From contig NZ_MJIG01000004.1 in assembly GCF_001940245.1 (NCBI RefSeq), forward strand, positions 1 through 64,000: a stretch of DNA of 64,000 nucleotides, written 5' to 3'. Below the pieces are notes generated by a model. The model did not search any database, was not told the DNA's origin, and worked only from the letters and a program-made list of their open reading frames with translations. The translations under genes were made by a program, and so were the position numbers. Origin of the DNA: Anaerostipes sp. 992a. Its GTDB lineage: Bacteria; Bacillota; Clostridia; Lachnospirales; Lachnospiraceae. This document shows positions 8,043 through 16,703 of the stretch, in pieces. Position 1 is the first letter of the stretch. Each line of letters begins with the position of its first letter.

Positions 8043-9230
8043 CTATTGACGGGTTTCTGGAGTCAAGAGTTTTTGATAGGTTTGTTCAATGAGAAAAGCA
8101 CCACATGGGGCTGTAATCAAAATGGCAAGTACGGCAATGGTTAACACTATATTCCCACAGGATAATCCCATAGCAAGGGGAACTCCTCCAATGGCGGCCT
8201 GCACGGTTGCCTTTGGTGTATACCCGATCATACAAAAGAGACGTTCCTTCATGGACAGATTGGTTTTGATGAGACAGCAGAATACACCTGCCATGCGAAA
8301 GAGCAAAACACCAAAGATTAAAATGACAGCAGAAATACCAGCAGATGCGGCATATTTTAAGTCCACGGTGGCACCAACTAAGACAAATAGCAGGATTTCT
8401 GCTGCGACCCAAAGCTTATTAAACTTTAGAGAAAGGCGAACAGCAACAATCTGGCGCTTCTTTTGAAGAGCAATCCCCATGGACATAATGGCGATCAATG
8501 CGGAAAATGGAAGTAAAAATTTAGAAGAATCTTCTAATGTCACCAATACGAAGGAGATACAAAGCAGAATAAGGATTTTGGCAGTATCCCTTATATGAAT
8601 GTTTTCAAAATACTTCGCCAGTACACATCCAATCAAAATCCCAATTCCAATTCCTGTTAGAATGGAGACGGGAATTGTTAGAAAACTGGTAATAGAAATC
8701 TGATTGCCTTTGGCTAGTCCGGTAAATGCAGAAAAGAGCACGATGACAAATACATCATCGACCGATGCTCCTGCAAGAATTAATTGTGGAATGCTTTTAG
8801 TGGTACCATAATGTTCCTCCATCAGTTTTAGCATCTTAGGAACAATGACAGCTGGAGAAACTGCGGCTATCACACTGCCAAGAATCGCAGAATCCAAAAT
8901 AGTCATTCCGAGAAGCTTTGGTGCCAGAAGAATCATACCGGTAATCTCAAAGCAGGCCGGCAAAAAGCACATGAGTATAGCTGGACGACCAACTTTCTTT
9001 AGATCATCTACATTCAAGGAAAGACCTGCCCGCATAAGAATAATGATCAAAGCAATTTTTCGTAATTCTGATGAAATCTGTAAGATAGATTCATCAATTA
9101 GATTCAGAATATGGGGACCGAGTATAATACCGGTAAGGATCATACCCATGAGAGCTGGAAGCTGCAGTTTTTTGCAGATCCAACCAAGGAACATCCCCAT
9201 CATTAACATGTAAGCAATACTAATCAACAT
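8043..9230 (-). CDS. Cation:proton antiporter (CPA2, KefB/NapA-like)
   Basis: 395-residue membrane protein with about 12 helices. GMILTGIILGPHILNLI near the N-terminus and the unwound-helix aspartates in LAGASVDDVFVIVLFSAF (the paired Asp motif of electrogenic Na+/H+ antiporters) identify the monovalent cation:proton antiporter-2 fold. It has no cytoplasmic TrkA-N domain. Start at 9230 is supported by GGAGGG seven bases upstream; six extra codons upstream to 9248 overlap that site. It probably expels Na+ or K+ in exchange for H+. Monocistronic: divergent from nadA and closed by a hairpin at 7951. Confidence 0.88.
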   Translation of the reverse strand: MLISIAYMLMMGMFLGWICKKLQLPALMGMILTGIILGPHILNLIDESILQISSELRKIALIIILMRAGLSLNVDDLKKVGRPAILMCFLPACFEITGMILLAPKLLGMTILDSAILGSVIAAVSPAVIVPKMLKLMEEHYGTTKSIPQLILAGASVDDVFVIVLFSAFTGLAKGNQISITSFLTIPVSILTGIGIGILIGCVLAKYFENIHIRDTAKILILLCISFVLVTLEDSSKFLLPFSALIAIMSMGIALQKKRQIVAVRLSLKFNKLWVAAEILLFVLVGATVDLKYAASAGISAVILIFGVLLFRMAGVFCCLIKTNLSMKERLFCMIGYTPKATVQAAIGGVPLAMGLSCGNIVLTIAVLAILITAPCGAFLIEQTYQKLLTPETRQ

Positions 9231-9298
9231 ATTTTTACCCTCCTTCATGACTGCAAGTAGTATATCAAAAAATAATCATTTCGCAAACAAAAAATTTA

Positions 9299-9327
9299 TT
9301 GACATAGTAAATTGGTAGGAATATAAT
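9299..9327 (+). promoter_or_regulatory. Promoter of nadA
   Basis: TTGACA (9299-9304), 17-base spacer, TATAAT (9322-9327): a consensus sigma-A promoter 48 bases before the start codon. Confidence 0.8.
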
Positions 9328-9375
9328 TCATTCATCAGATAACATATTATGTAAATAGGAATAGGAGTAAATAAA

Positions 9376-10263
9376 ATGACTGAAGAACAAAAGAAAAAGA
9401 TTGCGGAATTGAAAAAAGAGAAGGATGCGGTGATCCTAGCCCATTATTATGTAGATGGTGAGATACAGGCAATCGCAGACTATGTAGGCGATTCTTATTA
9501 TCTTGCAGAAATTGCGACGAAGTTGTCTGAAAGTACGATTATTTTCTGTGGAGTTTCTTTTATGGGAGAAAGTGCGAAAATTTTAAATCCAGAAAAGAAG
9601 GTTGTCATGGCAGATCAGTATGCCGATTGTCCAATGGCTCATATGGTGGACCTTGATAATATAAAAAAGGTGAGAGAACAATATCCAGATGTAGCAGTCG
9701 TATGCTATGTAAATTCTACAGCAGAGATTAAGACAGCATCCGATGTATGTGTTACCTCATCTAATGCACTTAAAATCGTAAAGAAACTGGACAATCAGGA
9801 TATCTATTTTATCCCGGATGAAAATCTAGGAAGATATATTGCAAAGCAGCTGCCGCAAAAGCATTTCATATTCAATGATGGCTTTTGTCATGTACATAAA
9901 AGTATTCATCAGGAAGAGCTTCAAAAGGCTAAGGAAGCACATCCAGAAGCGTTGGTCTTGGCACATCCAGAATGTACAGAAGAAATTCTGGAACTTGCGG
10001 ATTTCATTGGAAGTACCTCACAGATCATTGATTATGCAACAGCATCTACTCATAGCGCATTTCTTATTTGCACGGAAATGGGAATCTTCTACGAGCTGAT
10101 GCAGAAGAACCCAGATAAGAAGTTTTATTCTGTTGGACATCGCCAATTTTGTCCAAATATGAAGAGAATCAAACCAGAAGGTGTGATCCAGGCTTTGGAA
10201 ACATTGACACCAGAAGTAGTGTTGGACGAAGAGATAAGAAAAAAAGAACCAATTTGCCTTTAA
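9376..10263 (+). CDS. nadA: Quinolinate synthase A
   Basis: Condenses iminoaspartate with dihydroxyacetone phosphate to quinolinate, the first committed ring of de novo NAD synthesis, using a 4Fe-4S cluster. The 295-residue protein has the family markers: LAHYYVDGEIQAIADYVGDS (21-40), the three cluster cysteines C85 (YADCPMAHM), C171 (GFCHVH) and C259 (QFCPNMKRI), and PDENLGRY (148-154). The usual partners nadB and nadC do not follow; an ECF metal transporter does, after 128 bases. Start at 9376 has AATAGGAG upstream and a consensus promoter. Confidence 0.95.
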   Translation: MTEEQKKKIAELKKEKDAVILAHYYVDGEIQAIADYVGDSYYLAEIATKLSESTIIFCGVSFMGESAKILNPEKKVVMADQYADCPMAHMVDLDNIKKVREQYPDVAVVCYVNSTAEIKTASDVCVTSSNALKIVKKLDNQDIYFIPDENLGRYIAKQLPQKHFIFNDGFCHVHKSIHQEELQKAKEAHPEALVLAHPECTEEILELADFIGSTSQIIDYATASTHSAFLICTEMGIFYELMQKNPDKKFYSVGHRQFCPNMKRIKPEGVIQALETLTPEVVLDEEIRKKEPICL

Positions 10264-10391
10264 AAAAGATGCTTGAACTGGCTGCAGACTAGTAAATAAG
10301 CAAAGAAATATCCCCCATAGAGGCTTCCCTTTTTTTGACAATGTAGTATAGTGAAAGAGAGAAGGGAAAGACAAAAAGGAGGAAATTCGTT

Positions 10392-11390
10392 ATGCATATG
10401 GCAGATGCACTGGTTGCACCGGCAGTTGCAGGAACTATGTATGTTGCTTCGACTGCGGCTGCAGCCTATTCAATTAAAAAAGTACGGCTAGAAAATGATC
10501 CAAAGAAAATACCAGTGATGGGAGTCATGGGAGCCTTTGTATTTGCGACCCAGATGATTAATTTTACGATTCCAGGAACTGGTTCCAGTGGACATCTTTG
10601 CGGAGGTATGCTTTTATCAGCATTGGTAGGACCAACTGCTGGATTTTTGACGATGATTGGGGTCTTGCTGATTCAATGCTTACTTTTTGCAGACGGAGGC
10701 TTACTGGCCTTAGGATGCAATATATGGAATATGGCATTTTATGGATGCTTTATTGGAGCATTGTTGATTTGGAAGCCAATGATGAAAAGTGGAATGTCTA
10801 AGGCAAAGGTTGTTGCAGCGTCGATTCTAGGATGTGTGTTGACCTTACAGCTGGGTGCCTTTAGTGTTACCTTAGAGACCCTAGCATCAGGAATTACAGA
10901 GCTGCCATTTGTGGCCTTTGTCGCAACGATGCAGCCGATTCATCTGGCAATTGGATTCGTAGAAGGATTGATTACAGCAGCTGTTTTAAGCTTTGTCTAT
11001 GATGCAAGACCAGAGCTTTTGTATGGATATGAGAATGATCTTACCAAAGAGGGACGATTTACTTTTCAACATACCATTGCTATTTTAACGGTAGTAGCTA
11101 TGTTGATTGGAGGCGGCTTATCATTGTTGGCATCCTCTCAGCCGGATGGATTGGAGTGGTCTATTCAGAAACTGACAGGATCTACAGAGGTGGCTTCCTC
11201 TGGAGAAATTTATGAGATAGCTGCAAAGATTCAGGATCAATGGGCAGTTTTACCGGATTATGCTTTTCACGGCTCATCATCTGCTCTAGGCACTTCCTTT
11301 TCTGGAATTGTTGGAGCTTGCATCGTTATTGCTGTTTGTGTCGGAGTTTGCTATTTGTTTAAGTTTTTTAGAAAGAAAAGGATATCATGA
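10392..11390 (+). CDS. Cobalt/nickel ECF transporter substrate-binding component, CbiM-CbiN (NikMN) fusion
   Basis: 332-residue membrane protein. The mature N-terminus starts MHMADAL, giving the His that coordinates the metal in CbiM/NikM; GHLCGGMLLSALVGPTAGF is the core family motif. After about residue 225 follows an added two-helix module with SSQPDGLEWSI, the CbiN/NikN signature, so M and N are fused. It imports Co2+ or Ni2+; the choice cannot be read, though B12-dependent MetH in this window makes cobalt attractive. AAGGAGG precedes the start. The stop overlaps the cbiQ start (ATGA). Confidence 0.92.
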   Translation: MHMADALVAPAVAGTMYVASTAAAAYSIKKVRLENDPKKIPVMGVMGAFVFATQMINFTIPGTGSSGHLCGGMLLSALVGPTAGFLTMIGVLLIQCLLFADGGLLALGCNIWNMAFYGCFIGALLIWKPMMKSGMSKAKVVAASILGCVLTLQLGAFSVTLETLASGITELPFVAFVATMQPIHLAIGFVEGLITAAVLSFVYDARPELLYGYENDLTKEGRFTFQHTIAILTVVAMLIGGGLSLLASSQPDGLEWSIQKLTGSTEVASSGEIYEIAAKIQDQWAVLPDYAFHGSSSALGTSFSGIVGACIVIAVCVGVCYLFKFFRKKRIS

Positions 11391-12193
11391 GTAAGATAGG
11401 GAGTGCAATTTATGAGATTCATCATATGGATACCATTGCATCCAGAGAGCAGTGGGTGAATCAGATTCATCCGTTGGTAAAACTGGTTTTGACCATCGGT
11501 TATATTGCAGTTACGGTATCTTTTCATAAATATAATCTTGTTGGTCTGATAGGAATGTTGGTTTATCCATTGTCTATGTTTCTTTTGGCAGATTTATCCA
11601 TTAAAGACAGTATAAAGAGGCTTCGGATTGTTCTTCCATTGGTCTGTTTTGTTGGAATCTGGAATCCTTTTTTTGATCATACATTCGTCTTCCTCGGAGA
11701 TGTCTGTATCTGTGGTGGCGTGGTATCCATGCTTACCCTGATGATAAAAGGGCTTTTTTCTGTTTTGGCATCCTATTTACTGATTGCTACTACCTCGATT
11801 GAAAAAATCTGTTATGCTCTTCGGCTGTTGCGTGTGCCCAAACTAGTAGTAACACAGATTTTATTGACTTATCGTTATATTACCCTGTTGTTGGGTGAAG
11901 TAAATCAAATGACACAGGCATATGCCTTGCGTGCTCCGAATCAAAAGGGAATTCATTGTAAGGCATGGGGCAGCCTGACAGGACAACTGCTTTTACGAAG
12001 CGTGGACCGTGCGAATGAGGTGTATGAAAGTATGTTGTTAAGGGGATATCAGGGGGAGTTTGGATATCTTGGACCACAGATAAAGATGAGAAAGAAGGAT
12101 TGGCTATTTTTCCTGTTCTGGAGCAGCTGTATCATCTTTGTGCGAATGGTACCCATTGTAACGATCATAGGAAATTTTGTAGGAGGACATTAG
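11387..12193 (+). CDS. cbiQ: ECF transporter transmembrane (T) component CbiQ-like
   Basis: 268-residue membrane subunit that couples the two ATPases to the metal-binding CbiMN protein. It has about five helices and the coupling-helix signatures ALRAPNQKG and ESMLLRGYQGEF, equivalents of the two Ala-Arg-Gly motifs of ECF T components. It begins inside the cbiMN stop codon (ATGA overlap) and ends two bases before cbiO, so the three genes form one translationally coupled operon. Confidence 0.92.
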   Translation: MSKIGSAIYEIHHMDTIASREQWVNQIHPLVKLVLTIGYIAVTVSFHKYNLVGLIGMLVYPLSMFLLADLSIKDSIKRLRIVLPLVCFVGIWNPFFDHTFVFLGDVCICGGVVSMLTLMIKGLFSVLASYLLIATTSIEKICYALRLLRVPKLVVTQILLTYRYITLLLGEVNQMTQAYALRAPNQKGIHCKAWGSLTGQLLLRSVDRANEVYESMLLRGYQGEFGYLGPQIKMRKKDWLFFLFWSSCIIFVRMVPIVTIIGNFVGGH

Positions 12194-12194
12194 C

Positions 12195-12932
12195 ATGAGT
12201 CATATACATATTGATGTGGAGAATGTATCTTTTCAGTATGAGAAAGGGAAACCGATCTTAGATCGTATTTCCTTTCATGGAGCTGAAAATGATTCCATTG
12301 GAATTGTTGGTGCTAATGGAGTTGGAAAATCCACGTTATTAAAGCTCTTAGTTGGTTTACATTTAAATTATCAGGGAAGCATTCAGGTAGAAGCGATACC
12401 CGTACAGAAGGAAACTTTGCCAAGGATTCGAGAAAAGATCGGATATGTGTTTCAGGATTCGGATAGTCAGCTTTTTATGTCCACGGCTTATGAGGATATT
12501 GCATTTGCACCACGAAATTATGGACTTCCGGAGGAAGAAGTGGAGAAAAGGGTGGTATCTGCTCTTGAAATGACAGGAATCAATCACTTAAGAGACAAAC
12601 AGATCTATAAAATGTCCGGTGGTGAAAAGAAATTAGTGTCTATTGCAACCATTTTATCCATGATGCCGGATATTATCATTATGGACGAACCTTCCATTGC
12701 TTTAGATCCCAAAAATAGAAGAAATCTGATCCGAATCCTGAATTCTTTTGAACATTTGAAGATTATAGCATCTCATGATCTGGACATGATTCTGGATACG
12801 TGCAAGAGGACTATCATTATGGCAGAAGGAAGGATTGTATGTGATGGGCCAACAGAAGAGATTCTTAGTAATCAACAGTTATTAGAAGATGTCGGCCTGG
12901 AATTGCCTTTATGCATGCAGAAACGATCATAA
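12195..12932 (+). CDS. cbiO: ECF transporter ATPase CbiO-like
   Basis: 245-residue cytoplasmic ATP-binding subunit of the metal transporter. Walker A GANGVGKST (near 39-47), Q-loop YVFQDSDSQLF typical of ECF ATPases, signature KMSGGEKK, Walker B DIIIMDEPS, and switch His in IASHDLD are all intact. AGGAGG lies at the end of cbiQ. Only one ATPase gene is present, so it probably works as a homodimer. Last gene of the operon; a new promoter follows for the lysozyme gene. Confidence 0.93.
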   Translation: MSHIHIDVENVSFQYEKGKPILDRISFHGAENDSIGIVGANGVGKSTLLKLLVGLHLNYQGSIQVEAIPVQKETLPRIREKIGYVFQDSDSQLFMSTAYEDIAFAPRNYGLPEEEVEKRVVSALEMTGINHLRDKQIYKMSGGEKKLVSIATILSMMPDIIIMDEPSIALDPKNRRNLIRILNSFEHLKIIASHDLDMILDTCKRTIIMAEGRIVCDGPTEEILSNQQLLEDVGLELPLCMQKRS

Positions 12933-12943
12933 GGCTTTCTGAC

Positions 12944-12972
12944 TTGACATTTTAATCCTACAAGTGTAAGAT
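12944..12972 (+). promoter_or_regulatory. Promoter of GH25 lysozyme with BlaI/CopY-type operator box
   Basis: TTGACA (12944-12949), 17-base spacer, TAAGAT (12967-12972). A perfect TACANNTGTA box, TACAAGTGTA (12959-12968), lies in the spacer and overlaps the -10. The surrounding 18 bases match the operator in front of the BlaI/MecI-type gene (2171-2188) at 12 of 18 positions by eye. Confidence 0.65.
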
Positions 12973-13002
12973 AAAAATATCATCAAAGACAGGAGGGTAA
13001 CT

Positions 13003-14358
13003 ATGGCAGGAATCAGAAAGCGATGGATCATTTATGGATGGATAGCAGTATTTCTCTTTACCATTGGCTTTAGTCAAAAGGAAAGCAGTGCTTTTTCAAC
13101 TTATTCAGAGGCAGAAAAGGCAGGAAAGGAGAATAGCTTTCGATATGAAGAGGGGGAACGAAAAAAAGTTTCTTCAACTAAGAAAGCAGTTACATCGGAG
13201 AACGTGACGATTATTGATGTCAGTCATCATCAGGGAAAGATTGACTGGCTACAAGTAAAAGATGCTGGAATAGAAGCGGTCATCATCCGTTGTGGATATG
13301 GGCAGGATACGGATGAAAATGGGGATTATACCCAGGATGATGCTTATTTCAAATATAACGTATCGGAATGCGAACGCCTGGGAATTTCATATGGAATTTA
13401 TCTGTATTCCTACGCGAAGGATACGACAGCTGCGCAAAGAGAGGCGGATCATGTGGTTCGATTGATTAAGGAAGTAAGGCAGCAGGAAGGGGTGTTATCC
13501 TTTTTTACTTATCCGATTTTCTATGATATGGAGGATCGTTCTTTAGAAAGTTTGAAAGCATCGACTTTTTCGGCTAATGCGACCGCATTTGTCAATCGCA
13601 TGAAGAAGTCCGGATATGATAATATTGGATTTTATTCTAACAAAGACTGGTTTGAAAAGAGACTGACAGGCACGATCTTCTCTCTTTATCCTAAATGGGT
13701 CGCGCAATATAACAGCCAATGCACTTATGAAGGAAAGTATCGGCTGTGGCAGTATACAGATCAGGCTTTGGTCAATGGGATTGATGGAGCAGTAGATGCC
13801 AATCAAAAATATGGAAGCTGGGAGGCCAATCTGCAGGTTTCTCAAGTGACGTTGAATAAAAAATCAGCCGTTATTACCGTTGGTTCTTCGATAACGGTAA
13901 AAGCAACTATAAGCCCTTCGGGAGTGATCAATCCTTATGTGGCATGGAAATCTTCCAGTACAGCTGTCGCTTCTGTAAATAGTGCCGGGAAGATTACTGG
14001 GAAGAAGCCTGGAACGGCGACGATTACTGCAGTTTCCCATAATGGAAAGAAAGCCAGCATTTCGATTACGGTAAAACCAAAGAGTAATCGGATTACATCC
14101 TTGAAGAAATCTGGTAGTAATTCTATTAAAATAAGCTGGTCAAAAGTATCTGGTGTTACCGGCTATCAGATATATATGTCAACAAAAAAAGATTCTGGAT
14201 ATAAAAGAATTCGAACCACTTCTTCCTCTGTATCTTCTTATACAAAAAGTGGACTGAAAAAAGGAAGAAGATATTATTTTAAAGTGCGTTCTTATAAAAA
14301 AGCGGGAAGCAAATATATCTATAGCAATTATTCGGCAGTTAAATATCTTACCAGATAG
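13003..14358 (+). CDS. Secreted GH25 lysozyme with Big2 and fibronectin III domains
   Basis: 451-residue exported muramidase cutting the MurNAc-GlcNAc bond of peptidoglycan. A basic N-terminus and hydrophobic stretch (about 9-23) form a signal or anchor. The GH25 domain (about 67-270) carries D72 in IIDVSHHQG and the catalytic DME (175-177) in PIFYDMED. A bacterial Ig-like (Big2) domain (about 286-353, ending in SGKITGKKPGTATITAV-like text) and a Lys/Ser-rich FnIII-like domain (about 357-450) follow, probably for wall or surface attachment. GGAGGG precedes the start. Own promoter with a TACANNTGTA operator box; strong terminator after it. Confidence 0.92.
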   Translation: MAGIRKRWIIYGWIAVFLFTIGFSQKESSAFSTYSEAEKAGKENSFRYEEGERKKVSSTKKAVTSENVTIIDVSHHQGKIDWLQVKDAGIEAVIIRCGYGQDTDENGDYTQDDAYFKYNVSECERLGISYGIYLYSYAKDTTAAQREADHVVRLIKEVRQQEGVLSFFTYPIFYDMEDRSLESLKASTFSANATAFVNRMKKSGYDNIGFYSNKDWFEKRLTGTIFSLYPKWVAQYNSQCTYEGKYRLWQYTDQALVNGIDGAVDANQKYGSWEANLQVSQVTLNKKSAVITVGSSITVKATISPSGVINPYVAWKSSSTAVASVNSAGKITGKKPGTATITAVSHNGKKASISITVKPKSNRITSLKKSGSNSIKISWSKVSGVTGYQIYMSTKKDSGYKRIRTTSSSVSSYTKSGLKKGRRYYFKVRSYKKAGSKYIYSNYSAVKYLTR

Positions 14359-14374
14359 ATAGAAATAGTAGATG

Positions 14375-14426
14375 AAAAAGAGTTTTTCCTCACAGCTCAC
14401 AGTTGTGGAGAGAAGAACTCTTTTTT
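14375..14426 (+). terminator. Intrinsic terminator after GH25 lysozyme gene
   Basis: AAAAGAGTT (14376-14384) pairs with AACTCTTTT (14416-14424), closing in TTTTTTATT. Confidence 0.85.
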
Positions 14427-14461
14427 ATTACATAAGAAATTCTGATCGTATTTTAGAAGGG

Positions 14462-14494
14462 TTAAGAAGTCTTTTAGGAACTATTAAGATTTTT
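14462..14494 (+). promoter_or_regulatory. Three 11-bp direct repeats, likely response-regulator binding site
   Basis: TTAAGAAGTCT, TTTAGGAACTA and TTAAGATTTTT lie head to tail with an exact 11-base period (14462-14494), about 35 bases upstream of the -35 of the two-component operon. OmpR-family regulators bind direct repeats with this helical phasing, so autoregulation is inferred. Confidence 0.5.
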
Positions 14495-14528
14495 GGAAGA
14501 AAATATGATAGAAAGAAGGAATAGATTC

Positions 14529-14557
14529 TTGCATGAAATTCGTTCTGCATATAGAAT
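14529..14557 (+). promoter_or_regulatory. Promoter of the two-component operon
   Basis: TTGCAT (14529-14534), 17-base spacer, TAGAAT (14552-14557), 45 bases before the response regulator start. Confidence 0.65.
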
Positions 14558-14601
14558 AATAAAGATAGAAAAGAATGAGAACATAAAGAAAAGGTGATTT
14601 T

Positions 14602-15321
14602 ATGAGCAGATCAAACATACTGATTATTGAAGACGATGCCGATATTAGAGAAGGCATAAGAATTTTACTGGAAAGTGAGGATTATGCTGTTACGGAAGCT
14701 TCCAGCGGAATGGAGGGACTTAGTCTTTTAAATCCGGATACAGATCTGGTTATTTTGGATATTATGATGCCGGGAATTTCTGGCCTTCGTACTTGCGAAG
14801 AGATTCGTAAGATTTCCTTTGTTCCGATATTATTTCTTACTGCAAAGGCTCAGGAATCTGATAAATTGATTGGACTGATGGCAGGCGGGGATGATTATCT
14901 GACAAAACCTTTCTCCTATTCAGAACTTCTTGGAAGAGTGAAAGCTCTTGTACGGCGCTATCGGGTTTATCGTGGAAAGTCTCAGGAGGGAAAGAAAGAA
15001 GCAGAGGAAAAATGGATTGAGCATGGAGGAATTCGAATTAATGAAGAATTCAATGAAGTATTTATTGATGGGGAAGAGAAGAAATTATCCAATATTGAAT
15101 ACCGGATACTTCTTCTGATGATGCAGCATCCGAAGAAGTATTTTTCTGCACAGAATCTGTACGAAAGTATCTGGAACGAACCCTATTTGTATACATGCAG
15201 CAGTACGGTTATGGTTCATATCCGAAAGCTTAGGGTAAAGATTGAAAAGAACCCACAAAGACCGGAATATATTAAGACTGTTTGGGGAAAGGGGTATAAA
15301 TTTGACACGGAAAGTGAATAG
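14602..15321 (+). CDS. OmpR/PhoB-family response regulator
   Basis: 239-residue two-component transcription factor. The receiver domain (about 5-117) has the acidic pair EDD (10-12), phosphoacceptor D53 in LVILDIMMPG, T in FLTAKA and K in LTKPFSY. The C-terminal winged helix (about 140-235) includes the recognition segment SSTVMVHIRKLRVKIE and the terminal IKTVWGKGYKF. Similar to the VanR group. It overlaps its kinase gene by 20 bases. Direct 11-bp repeats upstream suggest it controls its own promoter. Confidence 0.93.
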   Translation: MSRSNILIIEDDADIREGIRILLESEDYAVTEASSGMEGLSLLNPDTDLVILDIMMPGISGLRTCEEIRKISFVPILFLTAKAQESDKLIGLMAGGDDYLTKPFSYSELLGRVKALVRRYRVYRGKSQEGKKEAEEKWIEHGGIRINEEFNEVFIDGEEKKLSNIEYRILLLMMQHPKKYFSAQNLYESIWNEPYLYTCSSTVMVHIRKLRVKIEKNPQRPEYIKTVWGKGYKFDTESE

Positions 15322-16624
15322 AAGAGATTCCATTTATCTGCATTTGCTGGAACTATTGCTTATTTCTGCAGTTCTTGCCGGTGTCTGTTACTTTCTCCTG
15401 GATTGTACGGGTGAGTATGCGGTAGATACGTTTTATTCCAATTCAGATTACGTGGAGCGGAAAAATGAAAAATATGTGGAATCGCTTCAGGCTTATGTGG
15501 AGAAACATCAACTGACGACCAAAGATTCTAAGAAATTGACAAATTGGATCAATAAACAAAAGATTATTTCTTTGCAGATTTTTAAGGATGATATACTGAT
15601 GTATGATTCCGATTATCCAGATAAAGAGGCAATCTGGGAGGAGAACATCGAAAGCAATATTTATGATTGGGGAAATAGTTATCATATTACATTTTCGGAT
15701 GGAATAGCTACGGCGTCTATTTTTGGATTGTATTCCTATCAATTATATACTTATGCCACGGTAATAGAATTGATTTTTTCTTTTTTGGTGTTTTTAGGAA
15801 GTGTTATTATGGGAATTCGTAAGACTATGCACTATATCAACCAGTTAAGTGAAGAAATTGGTATTTTAGAGAGTGGAAACCTGGATTATGAAATCACCAT
15901 TCGCGGTCACGATGAACTGACCACATTGGCACAGGGATTGGATGATATGCGTAAATCCTTTCGGGACCAAGTGAGACAGGAGGAACATCTCGTGCAGACT
16001 AATCGAAGGATGATCACGGAGATGTCTCATGATTTGCGTACACCGTTGACTTCTATTATGCTCTATATGGAATTATTGAGAAAGAAGAAATATAAAGATG
16101 ATCAGCAGATGCAAGAATTTATCGATAAGATTGATCAAAAGACTCGTCAGATGAAGCAGTTAGCAGATAATCTATTCGAGTATTCTTTGATTACCAGCCA
16201 GATCGACGTAACCATGGAAGAACCGGAATCTTTTGAAATTGTATTTTATGATCTGCTTTCAGAAACATGCGCCTATTTGGAGCAGAGAGGCTTTCGTATT
16301 ACCATCAATTTTCCATGGCATGATAAAAATGTAAGTGTAAATTCGGATTATATTACAAGAATATTCGATAATATTACTTCTAACATAATCAAATATGCGG
16401 AGCCTTCGAAACCAGTGCAGGTTCAATCTGAATATAGAGATGGATATGTAGGATTTTCGTTTTTGAATGAAATCAAAGGTTTAACAAAGAAAGAAAACAG
16501 TACGAATATAGGACTTAAGAACGTGAAAAATATGATGACGAAGATGAAAGGAAAATGTGAGATACAACGAAAAGAAAATCAATTTCAGATTACGCTGTTG
16601 TTTCCTTGCGTTGTTCGCAGATAA
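15302..16624 (+). CDS. Sensor histidine kinase
   Basis: 440-residue membrane kinase partner of the preceding regulator. TTG at 15302 is taken as start because AAAGGGG lies 7 bases upstream and it overlaps the regulator end, as usual in such pairs. Two membrane helices (about residues 12-35 and 150-175) flank an extracytoplasmic sensor domain; HAMP follows, then the phosphoacceptor His in TEMSHDLRTPLTSI and the N-box RIFDNITSNIIKYA. The usual DxGxG Asp of the ATP lid is replaced (FSFLNEIKG), with NIGLKNVKNM as G2. Variants of this kind are known in Firmicute kinases, so activity is still expected. Signal unknown; a cell-envelope stimulus is plausible. Confidence 0.88.
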   Translation: MTRKVNRRDSIYLHLLELLLISAVLAGVCYFLLDCTGEYAVDTFYSNSDYVERKNEKYVESLQAYVEKHQLTTKDSKKLTNWINKQKIISLQIFKDDILMYDSDYPDKEAIWEENIESNIYDWGNSYHITFSDGIATASIFGLYSYQLYTYATVIELIFSFLVFLGSVIMGIRKTMHYINQLSEEIGILESGNLDYEITIRGHDELTTLAQGLDDMRKSFRDQVRQEEHLVQTNRRMITEMSHDLRTPLTSIMLYMELLRKKKYKDDQQMQEFIDKIDQKTRQMKQLADNLFEYSLITSQIDVTMEEPESFEIVFYDLLSETCAYLEQRGFRITINFPWHDKNVSVNSDYITRIFDNITSNIIKYAEPSKPVQVQSEYRDGYVGFSFLNEIKGLTKKENSTNIGLKNVKNMMTKMKGKCEIQRKENQFQITLLFPCVVRR

Positions 16625-16634
16625 TGTCTGGAAA

Positions 16635-16680
16635 GAAAAAAGTGATTGCTTGGGAATATTCTCTGGCAATCACTTTTTTT
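16635..16680. terminator. Bidirectional terminator between histidine kinase and aroD
   Basis: AAAAAAGTGATTGC (16636-16649) pairs with GCAATCACTTTTTT (16666-16679); A run on one side and T run on the other serve the two converging genes. Confidence 0.9.
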
Positions 16681-16703
16681 CTCTGAATGATCAGGTTTAT
16701 GTA

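Noticed and set aside
10336-10350. TTGACA followed by TATAGT before the cbiMN gene
   Set aside because: Only six bases separate the two boxes, so they cannot form one sigma-A promoter; no other good pair was found.
10264-10391. Cobalamin or NiCo riboswitch before the ECF metal transporter
   Set aside because: The 128-base gap is too short and lacks the conserved B12-box or NiCo motifs.
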